From NCBI RefSeq assembly GCF_030405905.1, contig NZ_JASATW010000012.1:124001-188000 (forward strand): a stretch of 64,000 bases of DNA, written 5' to 3'. The translations under genes and the position numbers were made by a program. The DNA comes from Sphaerothrix gracilis. Its GTDB lineage: Bacteria; Cyanobacteriota; Cyanobacteriia; Phormidesmidales; Phormidesmidaceae. Each line of letters begins with the position of its first letter. Position 1 is the first letter of the stretch. Shown here one piece after another: positions 1 through 8,542 of this stretch. Below the pieces are notes generated by a model, which saw only the letters and a list, made by a program, of their open reading frames with translations, was not told where the DNA came from and did not search any database.

Positions 1-1166
1 TGCACCAGTACTGCGTCAAACAGCGATCGCCCGCAGGTCTGATCGAGCGCTCGAATATGATCTGAAACGCTAAAATCCTCGGTTTCACCCGGCTCAGTCA
101 TGATGTTACAGACATAGATGCGGGGCACATTTTGCTGGGCGATGGCGGCGGCAATGTCAGGCACCAGCAGGTTGGGCGCAATACTGGTGTAGAGGCTGCC
201 GGGGCCAATGATAATGTAGTCTGCCTCATCAATAGCCTTTAGCGCCCTTGGCAGCGCAGGGGGATTGGCTGGAGCGCAGCCAATGCGGACAATCTGGCCT
301 TTGGCCTCCGTAATATTGGATTCCCCCTCAATGCGGCGACCGTCTTTGAGTTCGGCCCACAGCCGCACATCGCTCAGGGTGGCGGGCAGCACCTGACCCC
401 TCACCGCTAAGACTTGAGAACTGGCCGCGATCGCCTGTTCCACGTCCCCCGTAATGTTATTCATAGCGGTTAAAAACAGATTGCCAAAGCTGTGCCCAGA
501 CAGACCGCTGCCGCCACTGAAACGATATTGAAACAGCTCTGTCAAGAGCTTTTCTTCATCGGCTAGAGCTGCTAGGCAGTTACGAATATCGCCCGGCGGC
601 AAAATGCCCATCTCTCGGCGCAGCCGCCCGGAAGAACCGCCATCGTCGGCCACGGTAACAATTGCTGTGATGTTAGCGCTGTAGTCCTTCAGCCCGCGCA
701 GTAGGGTAGAAAGCCCTGTGCCCCCGCCAATAACCACAATTTTGGGGCCGCGATGCAGTCGCCGCTGATTCATCAGCACATCAACCAGCCCTTCTTCGCT
801 ACCGGGCATCAGGACTTCAGTGATAGCGCCCAGCGTACGGGTCTGACCCCATAGAATTAACAGTACCCCAATTAAAATTCCCAGCGGGCCACTGATGTAG
901 TTGGGAATAATCGTGCTGATCAGGCGGAGCAGTGCCCCCAAGAACTGCACGGTATAAAAAACCGGCGTTAGTTTGAGCCAGATAGCCAGACCAGTGCCTA
1001 CCAGTAAAACGCCAATAGTGCTGAGAAACAGCCAGCGCTTGACTAAAAGCCCAGGAGCCAACCACTTAACCCAGCGATTGACCCGAGGCGGCGTGACGTA
1101 GGTGGTTTCTCGCCAAAGAAAACGAAAAGACTTGCGGAGCTTTCGTTTTAAGGAACTAAAGGGCAT
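1..1166 (-). CDS. YvcK/CofD-like protein (gluconeogenesis factor family), 3' end cut by window edge
   Basis: Read leftward from an ATG at 1166, the frame stays open to base 1, so the C-terminus lies outside. The product has a basic N-terminus, two predicted membrane segments (about residues 45-65 and 92-107), then a CofD/YvcK Rossmann-like domain starting at VVIGGGTGLS (about 144-153). Further family motifs follow: TVADDGGSSGRLR, PPGDIRNCL, GHSFGN and IGPGSLYTS. In Bacillus, YvcK is a UDP-sugar-binding cytosolic protein needed for growth on gluconeogenic carbon and for cell-wall homeostasis. The roughly 110-residue membrane-anchored extension is absent from the Bacillus protein as I remember it, which suggests a membrane-tethered form. 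The family call is firm; the cellular role here is inferred. Confidence 0.88.
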   Translation of the reverse strand, partial: MPFSSLKRKLRKSFRFLWRETTYVTPPRVNRWVKWLAPGLLVKRWLFLSTIGVLLVGTGLAIWLKLTPVFYTVQFLGALLRLISTIIPNYISGPLGILIGVLLILWGQTRTLGAITEVLMPGSEEGLVDVLMNQRRLHRGPKIVVIGGGTGLSTLLRGLKDYSANITAIVTVADDGGSSGRLRREMGILPPGDIRNCLAALADEEKLLTELFQYRFSGGSGLSGHSFGNLFLTAMNNITGDVEQAIAASSQVLAVRGQVLPATLSDVRLWAELKDGRRIEGESNITEAKGQIVRIGCAPANPPALPRALKAIDEADYIIIGPGSLYTSIAPNLLVPDIAAAIAQQNVPRIYVCNIMTEPGETEDFSVSDHIRALDQTCGRSLFDAVLV

Positions 1167-1356
1167 AGATATGAGTCAGGCACACGATGATGAATGGCAT
1201 ACTGGGGATCGACCAGCACTGAAAATCTTGAAATCCTCCCAATGCTATCGAGCATTTGATAGAGTCTAGGCAGAGCGAGAGGATCATCGAATCCACTTCG
1301 CCTCTGCTTAGTTTGCCATTCCCAAGCATCTGTTCTGCATAAATTTCGGATTAACT

Positions 1357-2172
1357 ATGTATGAGCTAGAGCGCGATCGCCCAGAAAATTGCTTTGGCGA
1401 GTCTCTCGTTGAGTTGAGCAGTATCAGTAAAATTTTTGGCTCTAATCAAGTGCTTGACGGGGTTGATCTTGTGATTAATCGGGGTGAAGCGGTAGCTATT
1501 ATTGGCCCTTCAGGTACTGGGAAATCAACTATTTTGAGAATTATTGCTGGTCTGCTAGCCCCCGATCAGGGCGATATTTATGTGGCTGGTCAGCGGCGAA
1601 TGGGCCTGATTGATGACTCTCCCGATCCCATTCGTATCGGCATGGTGTTTCAACAAGCAGCTCTATTTGATTCACTTTCAGTGGATGAAAACGTTGGTTT
1701 CTTTCTGTATCAGCACTCTCGGCTCTCTCGCTCAGAAATTCGGCGGCTTGTCGATGATGCTTTGGAAATGGTGGGTCTGCCAGGCATCGCCGATCGCTAC
1801 CCGGCAGAGCTATCCGGCGGTATGCGCAAGCGGGTCAGCTTTGCCAGGGCGGTGATTCCCAATCCCGAGAATCCGCGCGATCGCCCTGACTTACTGCTCT
1901 ATGACGAACCAACCGCTGGACTCGATCCAATCGCCTCAACCGTGATTGAAGATCTGATTCGAGAGATGCAGCGGGGGCAAGCCTGCGGCTCCTACGTCAT
2001 GGTGACGCACCAAGACAGCACCATTCGCCGTACGGCTGACAGAGTTTCATTCCTCCATCAAGGTAAAATTCAGTGGAGCGGCGCGGTTGCCGATATTGAC
2101 ACGACCGATAGCCCGCTTGTACGACAGTTCTTTAGTGGCAAGACGGAAGGCCCCATCCATGTCGTTGGATAG
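1357..2172 (+). CDS. MlaF-like ABC transporter ATPase (MCE lipid transport)
   Basis: This 271-residue protein is an ABC ATPase: Walker A GPSGTGKS (about 50-57), Q-loop FQQ (98-100), signature LSGGMRKR (152-159), and Walker B LLLYDEP followed by TAGLD (179-190). The signature and the next gene, an MCE-domain protein, place it with the MlaF/TGD3 subgroup, which powers phospholipid transport between inner and outer membranes (or envelopes in chloroplasts). The ATG at 1357 follows the AT-rich stretch aaatttcggattaact and has no clear Shine-Dalgarno. The MCE gene starts 23 bases downstream, so the two are very likely co-transcribed. No MlaE permease gene lies beside them; in cyanobacteria it is often elsewhere. 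Confidence 0.88.
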   Translation: MYELERDRPENCFGESLVELSSISKIFGSNQVLDGVDLVINRGEAVAIIGPSGTGKSTILRIIAGLLAPDQGDIYVAGQRRMGLIDDSPDPIRIGMVFQQAALFDSLSVDENVGFFLYQHSRLSRSEIRRLVDDALEMVGLPGIADRYPAELSGGMRKRVSFARAVIPNPENPRDRPDLLLYDEPTAGLDPIASTVIEDLIREMQRGQACGSYVMVTHQDSTIRRTADRVSFLHQGKIQWSGAVADIDTTDSPLVRQFFSGKTEGPIHVVG

Positions 2173-2195
2173 GCGAAAGTGACTCAGGAGAAACT

Positions 2196-3488
2196 ATGCG
2201 AGCACGCACTATTCGGGAAGGGGCGGTTGGTTTACTAATCCTAGCCGGGGTTGGTTTATTTGGCATATTGGTGCTGTGGCTGCGAGGCTTAAATCCAGGA
2301 CAGCGCAGCTATCAAATCTTAACGGGGCTAGAAAACACTCAAGGAATTCAGGTCGGCACGGTTGTCAGCTATCGCGGCGTCGTCATTGGCCGAATTGTAT
2401 CAATCGATCCGGGCACCAATCAGGTCGGCGTTGCGATCGAAATTACGGAGCCTAACCTGATTATTCCAAGTGACTCTGTTGTAGAAACAAACCAGTCGGG
2501 CCTGATTGGCGAAACAACAATCGCCATTGTCCCCCAAGATTCGCTGCCTGAGTCTGCTTTAGCAATGAGTCCGTTTGGAGAAGACTGCAACAGCAACGTG
2601 ATTGTCTGCGACGGCGATCGCTTACCCAGCACGCCAGGTTTAAGCTATGACACGCTGATTCGCTCAGCCGATAAAATTGCCTCGGCGCTTTCAGATCCAG
2701 AGCTGATTGAAGAAGTGCAGGTGCTGGTCAAAAACACCTCTGTCATTACTCGCAACGTCGTGGATCTCAGTGATGAGCTCACAGAGCTGACCCGCGAAGT
2801 CCGGCAAGAAGTTTCACCGATTGCAGCCAATACCCAACAAACGCTGGCTGCTGCTAATGCCGCTGCCGCTGCCGCCGGAGACGCCGCCCGCCAGGTCGAG
2901 CTGACAGCCGCCGAAGCCAGCAATTTATTAGCGGCCAATCGGGCTAGCGTAGTTACAACGCTGAACAATTTGAGTGCGGGTAGCGATCGCCTCGTACGGC
3001 TGATCGATTCGGTCGCTCCTGTGGCCGAGGAGGGTGAACTGATTACCAGCTTAGAAACCCTCTCCGTTAATGCGGCCGCAGCCTCAGAGAATTTACGGAC
3101 AATTACGGCAGCCTTTAGCACGACTGAGAATCTGGTCATGCTGCAGCAAACGCTAGAATCTGCCCGCAGCGTTTTCCAAAGCGCAGAGAAGATTTTGGCT
3201 GACGTGGATGAACTCACCGGCAATCCCAGCTTTCGCAATGACATTCGCGATTTAGTCGATGGTTTAAGCGGTCTAGTTTCCTCTACTCAAACCCTGGAAG
3301 AACAGACCCAACTAGCTCAGCTCCTAGAACCTGCACCTACAGCCCCAGATACGGCAGTTGTCTTTGCGCTACAGCCTGTAGCTGAAAATTCAGATCGGGA
3401 ATCGCTCAAAGCGGCTCGGCTACCCGTCATTATTCGAGATGGGCAACCCTACGTGCTGAGGGCTATCCATCAACCCGCAAGTAAGTAA
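2196..3488 (+). CDS. MCE family (MlaD/TGD2-like) lipid transport substrate-binding protein
   Basis: The 430-residue product has one N-terminal membrane helix (about 9-30, AVGLLILAGVGLFGILVLWL) followed by a single MCE domain (about 37-115; RSYQILTGLENTQGIQVGT and SYRGVVIGRI are typical). A long Ala-rich helical region follows (about 165-370), expected to form a coiled-coil tunnel or needle across the periplasm, and then a short C-terminal tail. The start is supported by AGGAG seven bases upstream of the ATG. Together with the upstream ATPase it forms a Mla/TGD-type system that moves lipids between membranes. The family is certain from the MCE domain; the lipid substrate is not known from sequence. 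Confidence 0.87.
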   Translation: MRARTIREGAVGLLILAGVGLFGILVLWLRGLNPGQRSYQILTGLENTQGIQVGTVVSYRGVVIGRIVSIDPGTNQVGVAIEITEPNLIIPSDSVVETNQSGLIGETTIAIVPQDSLPESALAMSPFGEDCNSNVIVCDGDRLPSTPGLSYDTLIRSADKIASALSDPELIEEVQVLVKNTSVITRNVVDLSDELTELTREVRQEVSPIAANTQQTLAAANAAAAAAGDAARQVELTAAEASNLLAANRASVVTTLNNLSAGSDRLVRLIDSVAPVAEEGELITSLETLSVNAAAASENLRTITAAFSTTENLVMLQQTLESARSVFQSAEKILADVDELTGNPSFRNDIRDLVDGLSGLVSSTQTLEEQTQLAQLLEPAPTAPDTAVVFALQPVAENSDRESLKAARLPVIIRDGQPYVLRAIHQPASK

Positions 3489-3833
3489 AGTTCCTTAGTA
3501 TTCCCGCCGCCAACGGTAAAAATTAAAACCTTGTCCCAAGAGTGCCTGTGTTTATCAAAGCGTAAAGGTCACCTAAAGTCGGCCCGGTATCCTAGCACAG
3601 GGCCAAAGCCGTATTCTAGACTGGTTGACAACCTTTATCAGCCTCACTATTAGGTAATCAAGCTTTATACTCAAGCAATAGGTGCTTCGCTACTCTGCTC
3701 ATTCAGCTAGATTTCACGGCTTGAGCGTGAATACTCTAGCTTAAAGCTAAATTTTTTAACTCACTTCTCACTCCTTAGGTCTCGGCATGATTGGTAATAA
3801 AAACCAGAGCTAGATAAGCTGTGGCTTCGTTTC
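3489..3833. other. Intergenic region with a candidate promoter for the polysaccharide cluster
   Basis: No coding potential was seen in these 345 bases. The only recognisable element is a sigma70-like pair, listed separately, that would serve the downstream glycosyltransferase genes. No terminator with a clear T-run was found after the MCE gene. Confidence 0.4.
3625..3653 (+). promoter_or_regulatory. Candidate sigma70-type promoter
   Basis: A perfect -35 hexamer TTGACA (3625-3630) is followed after 17 bases by TATTAG (3648-3653), a 4-of-6 match to TATAAT. It sits about 180 bases upstream of the first glycosyltransferase start and points toward it. The call rests on sequence match only. Confidence 0.35.
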
Positions 3834-5591
3834 ATGATATTTGTAACAGTTGCGATTCCAACCTACAACGGTGAAAAACGTCTATCCCAGGTCTTGGATT
3901 GCCTGCTGCAGCAGGTAAATTTGGAAAATATTTCCTGGGAAGTACTGGTTGTTGACAACAACAGCACAGATGCAACCGCAAAAATCACCCGCCGTTACCA
4001 GCAGACTTGGCCTGAGAGCAGTAGTCTGCAGTATTGTTTTGCCGCTAGGCAGGGGGCGGCTTTTGCCAGGCAGAAAGCCGTCGAATCAGCTAGCGGTGAA
4101 GTGATCGCCTTTTTAGATGATGACAATTTGCCCGCAGAGAACTGGGTCGAGCAAGTTTATCAATTCGCCGTAGCTCATCCTCAAGCAGGCGCTTTCGGTA
4201 GCCGCATTCATGCCTGTTTTGAAACCGAGCCACCCCAGCAGATATCAGAAAACATTGCGCCGTTTCTAGCCATTGTCAATCGAGGTGAAGATCCGCATCA
4301 GTATCGTGTCAGTCAAAGAGTCTTGCCCCCCGGAGCGGGCTTAGCCGTTCGCAAACAGGCCTGGGTTGAGTCTGTTCCCGACAATCTGTTTCTAAACTAT
4401 TTGGGACAGTACTCCAGCGCCAATACGGCTAGCGAGGATTTAGAAGTCTTAATTCATATTCAAAAGGTGGGCTGGGAGATTTGGCACAATCCTGACATGG
4501 TGGTCTACCACCAGATTTCTCAAGAGCGCCTGCAAGAGCAAAATGTGCTCATGCTGTTGAGACGTATTGGCCTGAGCCGCTTTTATGTGCGAATGCTGCG
4601 GTATCCCCTCTGGCAGCGTCCCTTCTTGGGGCTGCTGCATTTCTTATTAGACATAGCCAAACTCTTAGTCCACTATTTAACTTTGCCGTTTGATCAACAG
4701 CGATCGCATTTCGAGCGTCTCTGTCAGAGGGAATACCTATTGACTAGCTTGCTCAGCCCCTTCTTCCTAGTCAAGAAATATCAGTCTGAGCGCAGAGTTC
4801 GTCAGAATCGAAAAAAAAACGCGCCCAACTACGAATTCTGGCTGAGCAAAATATCGCGCGCCTTTGAAGATCAGCTATTTTGTCTATTTCTGCAGCAAAT
4901 AGAGCCCGTCAGCAAGCCTCAACAGGAACTCAAGCTAGCAGAAGTTCTGCTGAGATTACAGTTTGATGAAAATAACTCAGGCACTGTCTCAGCGACTGAC
5001 TTTATGCCGACTGCCGTATCCTTCAGCTTGACTAAAGTGATCGATCGCTGGGTAATCGAAGAATTTGCTCGCTGGCTGGCAGCTTTGAAGCTAACGCCAT
5101 CAGACAGACATTATCAGGTTGTGCCTACCCTCTATCTGATCAATCTCTCAGCAGCCTCTATTGAGGATGAACAATTTTCCAATTTTTTGGCTAGTTTACT
5201 TGAATATTATCCCTATTTAGCTAATCGGGTTTGCTTTGAACTGCCTGAATCGGCCCTACTAGCTAACTTAGATCAGGCGGTTCGATTTATTCAAGCAGTT
5301 CAGGCCCTAAATTTTGCGGTTGCAGTTGACAATGCCAGCGATTTTCTACAACTTAAAAAACTTACTCAGCGTGTCTCAATAGACTACCTAAAAGTTGATA
5401 CAGCTCATTTGGAATCGGCTTACCCAGACCTGCTAGCACTGAGCTATCAGAAAGCCCATCCTCAAATCATTGCTATGCGTTTAGAAAATACTGCTTCAAC
5501 AGATAAAATTCGGGATTTAGGTATTGATTATGCTCAAGGCTATGCTATCAGCGCGCCTCAGCCATTAGAAACGCCTAGCCTAGTGGCTTGA
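3834..5591 (+). CDS. HpsE-like family 2 glycosyltransferase fused to a degenerate EAL domain
   Basis: The 585-residue product has two parts. Residues 1-310 are a GT2 transferase of the hormogonium polysaccharide HpsE type: VAIPTYNGE (6-14), DNNSTD (41-46), the metal-binding FLDDDN (93-98), LPPGAGLAVRKQAW (about 164-177) and ASEDLE (199-204). Residues about 345-575 align by eye with EAL c-di-GMP phosphodiesterase domains: EVLLRL (370-375, in place of EALLRW), INLS (436-439), FELPES (468-473, usually EITES), LKVD (519-522) and AQGYAIS (567-573). The usual DDFG is DNAS (499-502) and AEGVE is AMRLE, so key metal ligands are lost. It is probably a c-di-GMP sensor or a structural remnant, not a phosphodiesterase. 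It is first in a glycosyltransferase/sulfotransferase cluster. Confidence 0.8.
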   Translation: MIFVTVAIPTYNGEKRLSQVLDCLLQQVNLENISWEVLVVDNNSTDATAKITRRYQQTWPESSSLQYCFAARQGAAFARQKAVESASGEVIAFLDDDNLPAENWVEQVYQFAVAHPQAGAFGSRIHACFETEPPQQISENIAPFLAIVNRGEDPHQYRVSQRVLPPGAGLAVRKQAWVESVPDNLFLNYLGQYSSANTASEDLEVLIHIQKVGWEIWHNPDMVVYHQISQERLQEQNVLMLLRRIGLSRFYVRMLRYPLWQRPFLGLLHFLLDIAKLLVHYLTLPFDQQRSHFERLCQREYLLTSLLSPFFLVKKYQSERRVRQNRKKNAPNYEFWLSKISRAFEDQLFCLFLQQIEPVSKPQQELKLAEVLLRLQFDENNSGTVSATDFMPTAVSFSLTKVIDRWVIEEFARWLAALKLTPSDRHYQVVPTLYLINLSAASIEDEQFSNFLASLLEYYPYLANRVCFELPESALLANLDQAVRFIQAVQALNFAVAVDNASDFLQLKKLTQRVSIDYLKVDTAHLESAYPDLLALSYQKAHPQIIAMRLENTASTDKIRDLGIDYAQGYAISAPQPLETPSLVA

Positions 5592-5671
5592 AGCCATCCC
5601 CCAGACTGCTTAAATGACAGGTGAAATCGTGGGCAATCTCAATATAGGAAATTAGAGCCAATAGGTAATAA

Positions 5672-6658
5672 ATGGATAGAGAACTTCCCGTTATTGACCT
5701 AACTGTCGCTATTCGAGCCTACAACAGCGCTGCTTATCTGCCTGAAATTTTGAAGCGCCTTAAGCAGCAGCAGGCCATAGAGCAGCTTAGATGGGAAATC
5801 GTAGTTATTGACAACAACAGTACCGATGATACGCCTGCTATTGTTGAGCAGTTTCAAAAAGATTGGCCTGCGGCTTTTCCGCTGCGGTACTGCCTTGAGA
5901 AAAAGCAAGGGGCTGTGTTTGCTAGGCAGCGGGCCATTCAGGAAGCACAAGGAACGCTAATCGGCTTTTTAGATGATGACAATTTTCCGGGCGATCGCTG
6001 GGTAGCTGCAGCTTATCAGTTTGGTCAGGCTCATCCGCAAGTGGGCGCTTACGGTAGCCGCATTGTCGGTAAATTTGAAACCCCTCCTCCTCCCCACTTC
6101 GAGCGAATTCAGTCTTTCTTAGCGATTAAAGAACGGGGCGATCGGCCAAATCAGTATCGCCCAGAAGTTTTGAGCTTGCCGGCGGGGGCTGGCTTAGTTG
6201 TCCGTAAACAGATATGGCTAGACCATGTACCTCAAAACCAGAAACTACAAGGACCTGTAAGCAAATCTTTGGTAACCAAAGGCGAAGATTTTGAAGCGCT
6301 GCTCCATATCGCTCAAGCAGGCTGGGAAATCTGGTACAACCCAGACATGCTCGTTGAACACTGGATTCCCAGTTGGCGACTGGAACGTCAATACTTAATT
6401 TCGCTAATTCAATCAGTAGGATTAAATATTTACTACCTACGAAGCTTCAAGGCTTCTAGCTGGCAAAAGCCTATCATTGCAATCAAGATCATCTTTGGCA
6501 ACGCTCGCAGATCTTTTTATCACATCGCAAAATACCGACTCAAAGCCTTTACGGATACAGTCTTAGCTTGCGAAATGAGATTTTTTACTAGCGCTTTAAT
6601 CAGTCCGCTTTGGTATTTTTATAAAATTTTTAATTTTTCTTACAGGCATGATCTATAA
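5672..6658 (+). CDS. hpsE: HpsE-like family 2 glycosyltransferase
   Basis: This 328-residue paralogue of the preceding gene's N-terminal half lacks any EAL part. It carries VAIRAYNSA (12-20), DNNSTDDT, the catalytic FLDDDNFPGDRW, LPAGAGLVVRKQIW and GEDFEALLHIAQAGWEIWYNPDM, all characteristic of HpsE-type GT2 enzymes that build hormogonium or extracellular polysaccharide. The ATG has AGGT about eight bases upstream. The gene contains one HIP1 site near its middle (5992-5999), the last HIP1 for about 6 kb. Its last 11 bases overlap the next gene, so translation is probably coupled. The sugar donor and acceptor are unknown. The symbol follows the family name and is not proof of orthology. Confidence 0.75.
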   Translation: MDRELPVIDLTVAIRAYNSAAYLPEILKRLKQQQAIEQLRWEIVVIDNNSTDDTPAIVEQFQKDWPAAFPLRYCLEKKQGAVFARQRAIQEAQGTLIGFLDDDNFPGDRWVAAAYQFGQAHPQVGAYGSRIVGKFETPPPPHFERIQSFLAIKERGDRPNQYRPEVLSLPAGAGLVVRKQIWLDHVPQNQKLQGPVSKSLVTKGEDFEALLHIAQAGWEIWYNPDMLVEHWIPSWRLERQYLISLIQSVGLNIYYLRSFKASSWQKPIIAIKIIFGNARRSFYHIAKYRLKAFTDTVLACEMRFFTSALISPLWYFYKIFNFSYRHDL

Positions 6659-7454
6659 CTTTCTTTCTAAAAAACTTGAAAACCTATATTTTAAGCACAA
6701 GCCTAACTTCTTTTTCATGCATATCCCTAAAACAGGGGGAACATCCATTGACAGTGCTTTTGAAAAAATTTATCGCCTCAGCTATAGTCGCCTCAAGGAA
6801 GCCGCCTCACAAAAAACAGTAGAGCTTTTAAGAAACAGGTCCGCACAGAATCAAAGTATTGACTTCTTAGAGACAATGAGGTTTCGAAAAAGTCTGCTAG
6901 TCTATGAGATGTTTAGAAATACTCATTTCATTTCAGGACACACCTATTTCGATACAGAAGTATGGAACAGATTTGGACATAAGTACGCTTATATCACTGT
7001 TCTTAGAGAACCAGTCAAAAGATATATCTCTTATTACTTTTTTAATTTAGAGAAGCCAGATAAAGCTCATGGCAAGATTAATCAGAGCTTAACTGACTTC
7101 CTCAATAGCGAAAAGGGACGTAGAGCCGGAAAAGTTTATGCTCGATACTTATGCGGAAATCTGGAAAGAATTTCTGCTAATGACTTTCCTAACCATGACG
7201 ATATTGCCAAAGCAAAAGAAAATTTGAAAAAGTTTAAAGCTGTTGGTTTTTTAGAAAATATTGAAGCCTTTAAACAGGCAGTGAAAAAAGACTTCAGCCT
7301 TAATATTAAAATACCCTATAAAAACAAAAACGTAGCGAAAAATATCAATATTAGCCCGGAGATAACCGATCAAATTAGAAGAAACTGCCAGATTGACTTA
7401 GAAATCTATAATTATGCAAAAAACAATTTTTTGTCTTTGAGAGGCGAAGGCTAA
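6648..7454 (+). CDS. Sulfotransferase (PAPS-dependent, heparan/chondroitin-type family 2)
   Basis: The 268-residue protein has the PAPS 5'-phosphosulfate loop HIPKTGGTS (25-33) and the 3'-phosphate loop LREPVKRYISYY (about 122-133), both diagnostic of carbohydrate sulfotransferases. It probably moves sulfate from PAPS to a sugar hydroxyl of the polysaccharide made by this cluster. Its start lies inside the end of the upstream glycosyltransferase gene (11-base overlap), and it ends one base before the next ATG, so it is embedded in an operon. The gene is clearly AT-rich, Lys- and Asn-rich, and has no HIP1 sites, unlike most of the window. This suggests recent acquisition. Confidence 0.82.
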   Translation: MIYNFLSKKLENLYFKHKPNFFFMHIPKTGGTSIDSAFEKIYRLSYSRLKEAASQKTVELLRNRSAQNQSIDFLETMRFRKSLLVYEMFRNTHFISGHTYFDTEVWNRFGHKYAYITVLREPVKRYISYYFFNLEKPDKAHGKINQSLTDFLNSEKGRRAGKVYARYLCGNLERISANDFPNHDDIAKAKENLKKFKAVGFLENIEAFKQAVKKDFSLNIKIPYKNKNVAKNINISPEITDQIRRNCQIDLEIYNYAKNNFLSLRGEG

Positions 7455-7455
7455 C

Positions 7456-8529
7456 ATGCGGGTTCTAATGGTAGCTCAATTACGACCTGAAAGTTCATAT
7501 CTAAAACTGCTTAAAAAAGCGCTTGAAACTAATCAAATAGAAGTACGCTTCCTGAACTATTATCGTAGAAAACAAATTTTTCCTCTGCTGTTTCAAATTT
7601 TATTTGACAAGAAATCGTATGATATTATTCATCTTCATTGGATTCATCCTTATACTTCAAACAATTACTCTATTCTAGCTTTCTTGTACTCTATACAGTT
7701 TTCTTTAGACATTTTTTTGGTTCGTTTGTTTGGATGCAAAATAGTTTGGACAGTCCATAATCTTTTTTCTCATGAAAACTTTTTTCCGAAAATAGACTTA
7801 TGGGTAAGAAAAGCTTTAACTAAGTTCGCAAACAAAATTATCCTTCTCAATCAGGTAACAGCAAAATCCATCACAAAGACCTATGGATTTACGGAAGAGA
7901 AATACACAGTAATTCCTATTGGAAACTATAAGACTTCTCACTCTACTTTAGTTGAGAAGAGTGAAGCTAGAAATCAGCTTGGTATAACGCACAAAGACAA
8001 AGTATTTCTAAATTTGGGGTTGCTTCGACCTTATAAGGGCATAGAAAACTTGATTAGAGCCTGGCAAAGCCACCATCAGAAATTTCCAGCGGATTATCTT
8101 GTCATAGCAGGAAAGCCAATCAATTCTGAGTATAGCCAACAGCTAGAAGAGTTAGTCGCAGAAACTAGCAATATCTTGTTACTGCCGAAGTTTATTAGGG
8201 AAAAAGATATTCCCACTTTCTTCGGCGCAGCGGATGTTGCCATATTACCTTTTACCGAAATTCTAAATTCCGCTAGTTTGGTATTAGCAATGTCTTATGA
8301 AAAGCCTATTATTGCGCCTGCGTTTCCCAGTATTGAAGAAATATTAGAAGAAGCCAACGAATTGCTTTACTCTCCTAACAATTTAGATGAGCTAGAAAGC
8401 GCTATGTCCAAAGTCCATAATTCTGATTTGAAAAAACTCTCTTCAAAGGTTGAGCAAGCTTGTCAAAAACTCAGTTGGGAAAACATTGCTAAACAGACTA
8501 TTCAGGTTTATTTGTCTGCACAAACTTAA
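7456..8529 (+). CDS. Family 4 (GT-B fold) glycosyltransferase
   Basis: The 357-residue protein shows the GT4 pattern. An N-terminal acceptor half contains DIIHLHWIHPY and WTVHNLFSHE. The C-terminal donor-binding half contains NLGLLRPYKGIENLI and an E-x7-E-like region at FTEILNSASLVLAMSYEKPIIAP. It probably adds a sugar from a nucleotide-sugar donor to a cytoplasmic polysaccharide intermediate. It starts one base after the upstream sulfotransferase stop and is followed 13 bases later by another sulfotransferase. Like its neighbours it is AT-rich and lacks HIP1. The family is confident; substrate and linkage are unknown. Confidence 0.82.
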   Translation: MRVLMVAQLRPESSYLKLLKKALETNQIEVRFLNYYRRKQIFPLLFQILFDKKSYDIIHLHWIHPYTSNNYSILAFLYSIQFSLDIFLVRLFGCKIVWTVHNLFSHENFFPKIDLWVRKALTKFANKIILLNQVTAKSITKTYGFTEEKYTVIPIGNYKTSHSTLVEKSEARNQLGITHKDKVFLNLGLLRPYKGIENLIRAWQSHHQKFPADYLVIAGKPINSEYSQQLEELVAETSNILLLPKFIREKDIPTFFGAADVAILPFTEILNSASLVLAMSYEKPIIAPAFPSIEEILEEANELLYSPNNLDELESAMSKVHNSDLKKLSSKVEQACQKLSWENIAKQTIQVYLSAQT

Positions 8530-8542
8530 GTAGCTTCAGAGA

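Noticed and set aside
2645..3244. 199-codon leftward frame opposite the MCE gene
   Set aside because: It is antisense to the Ala-rich helical region of a clear MCE protein, where long shadow frames are common.
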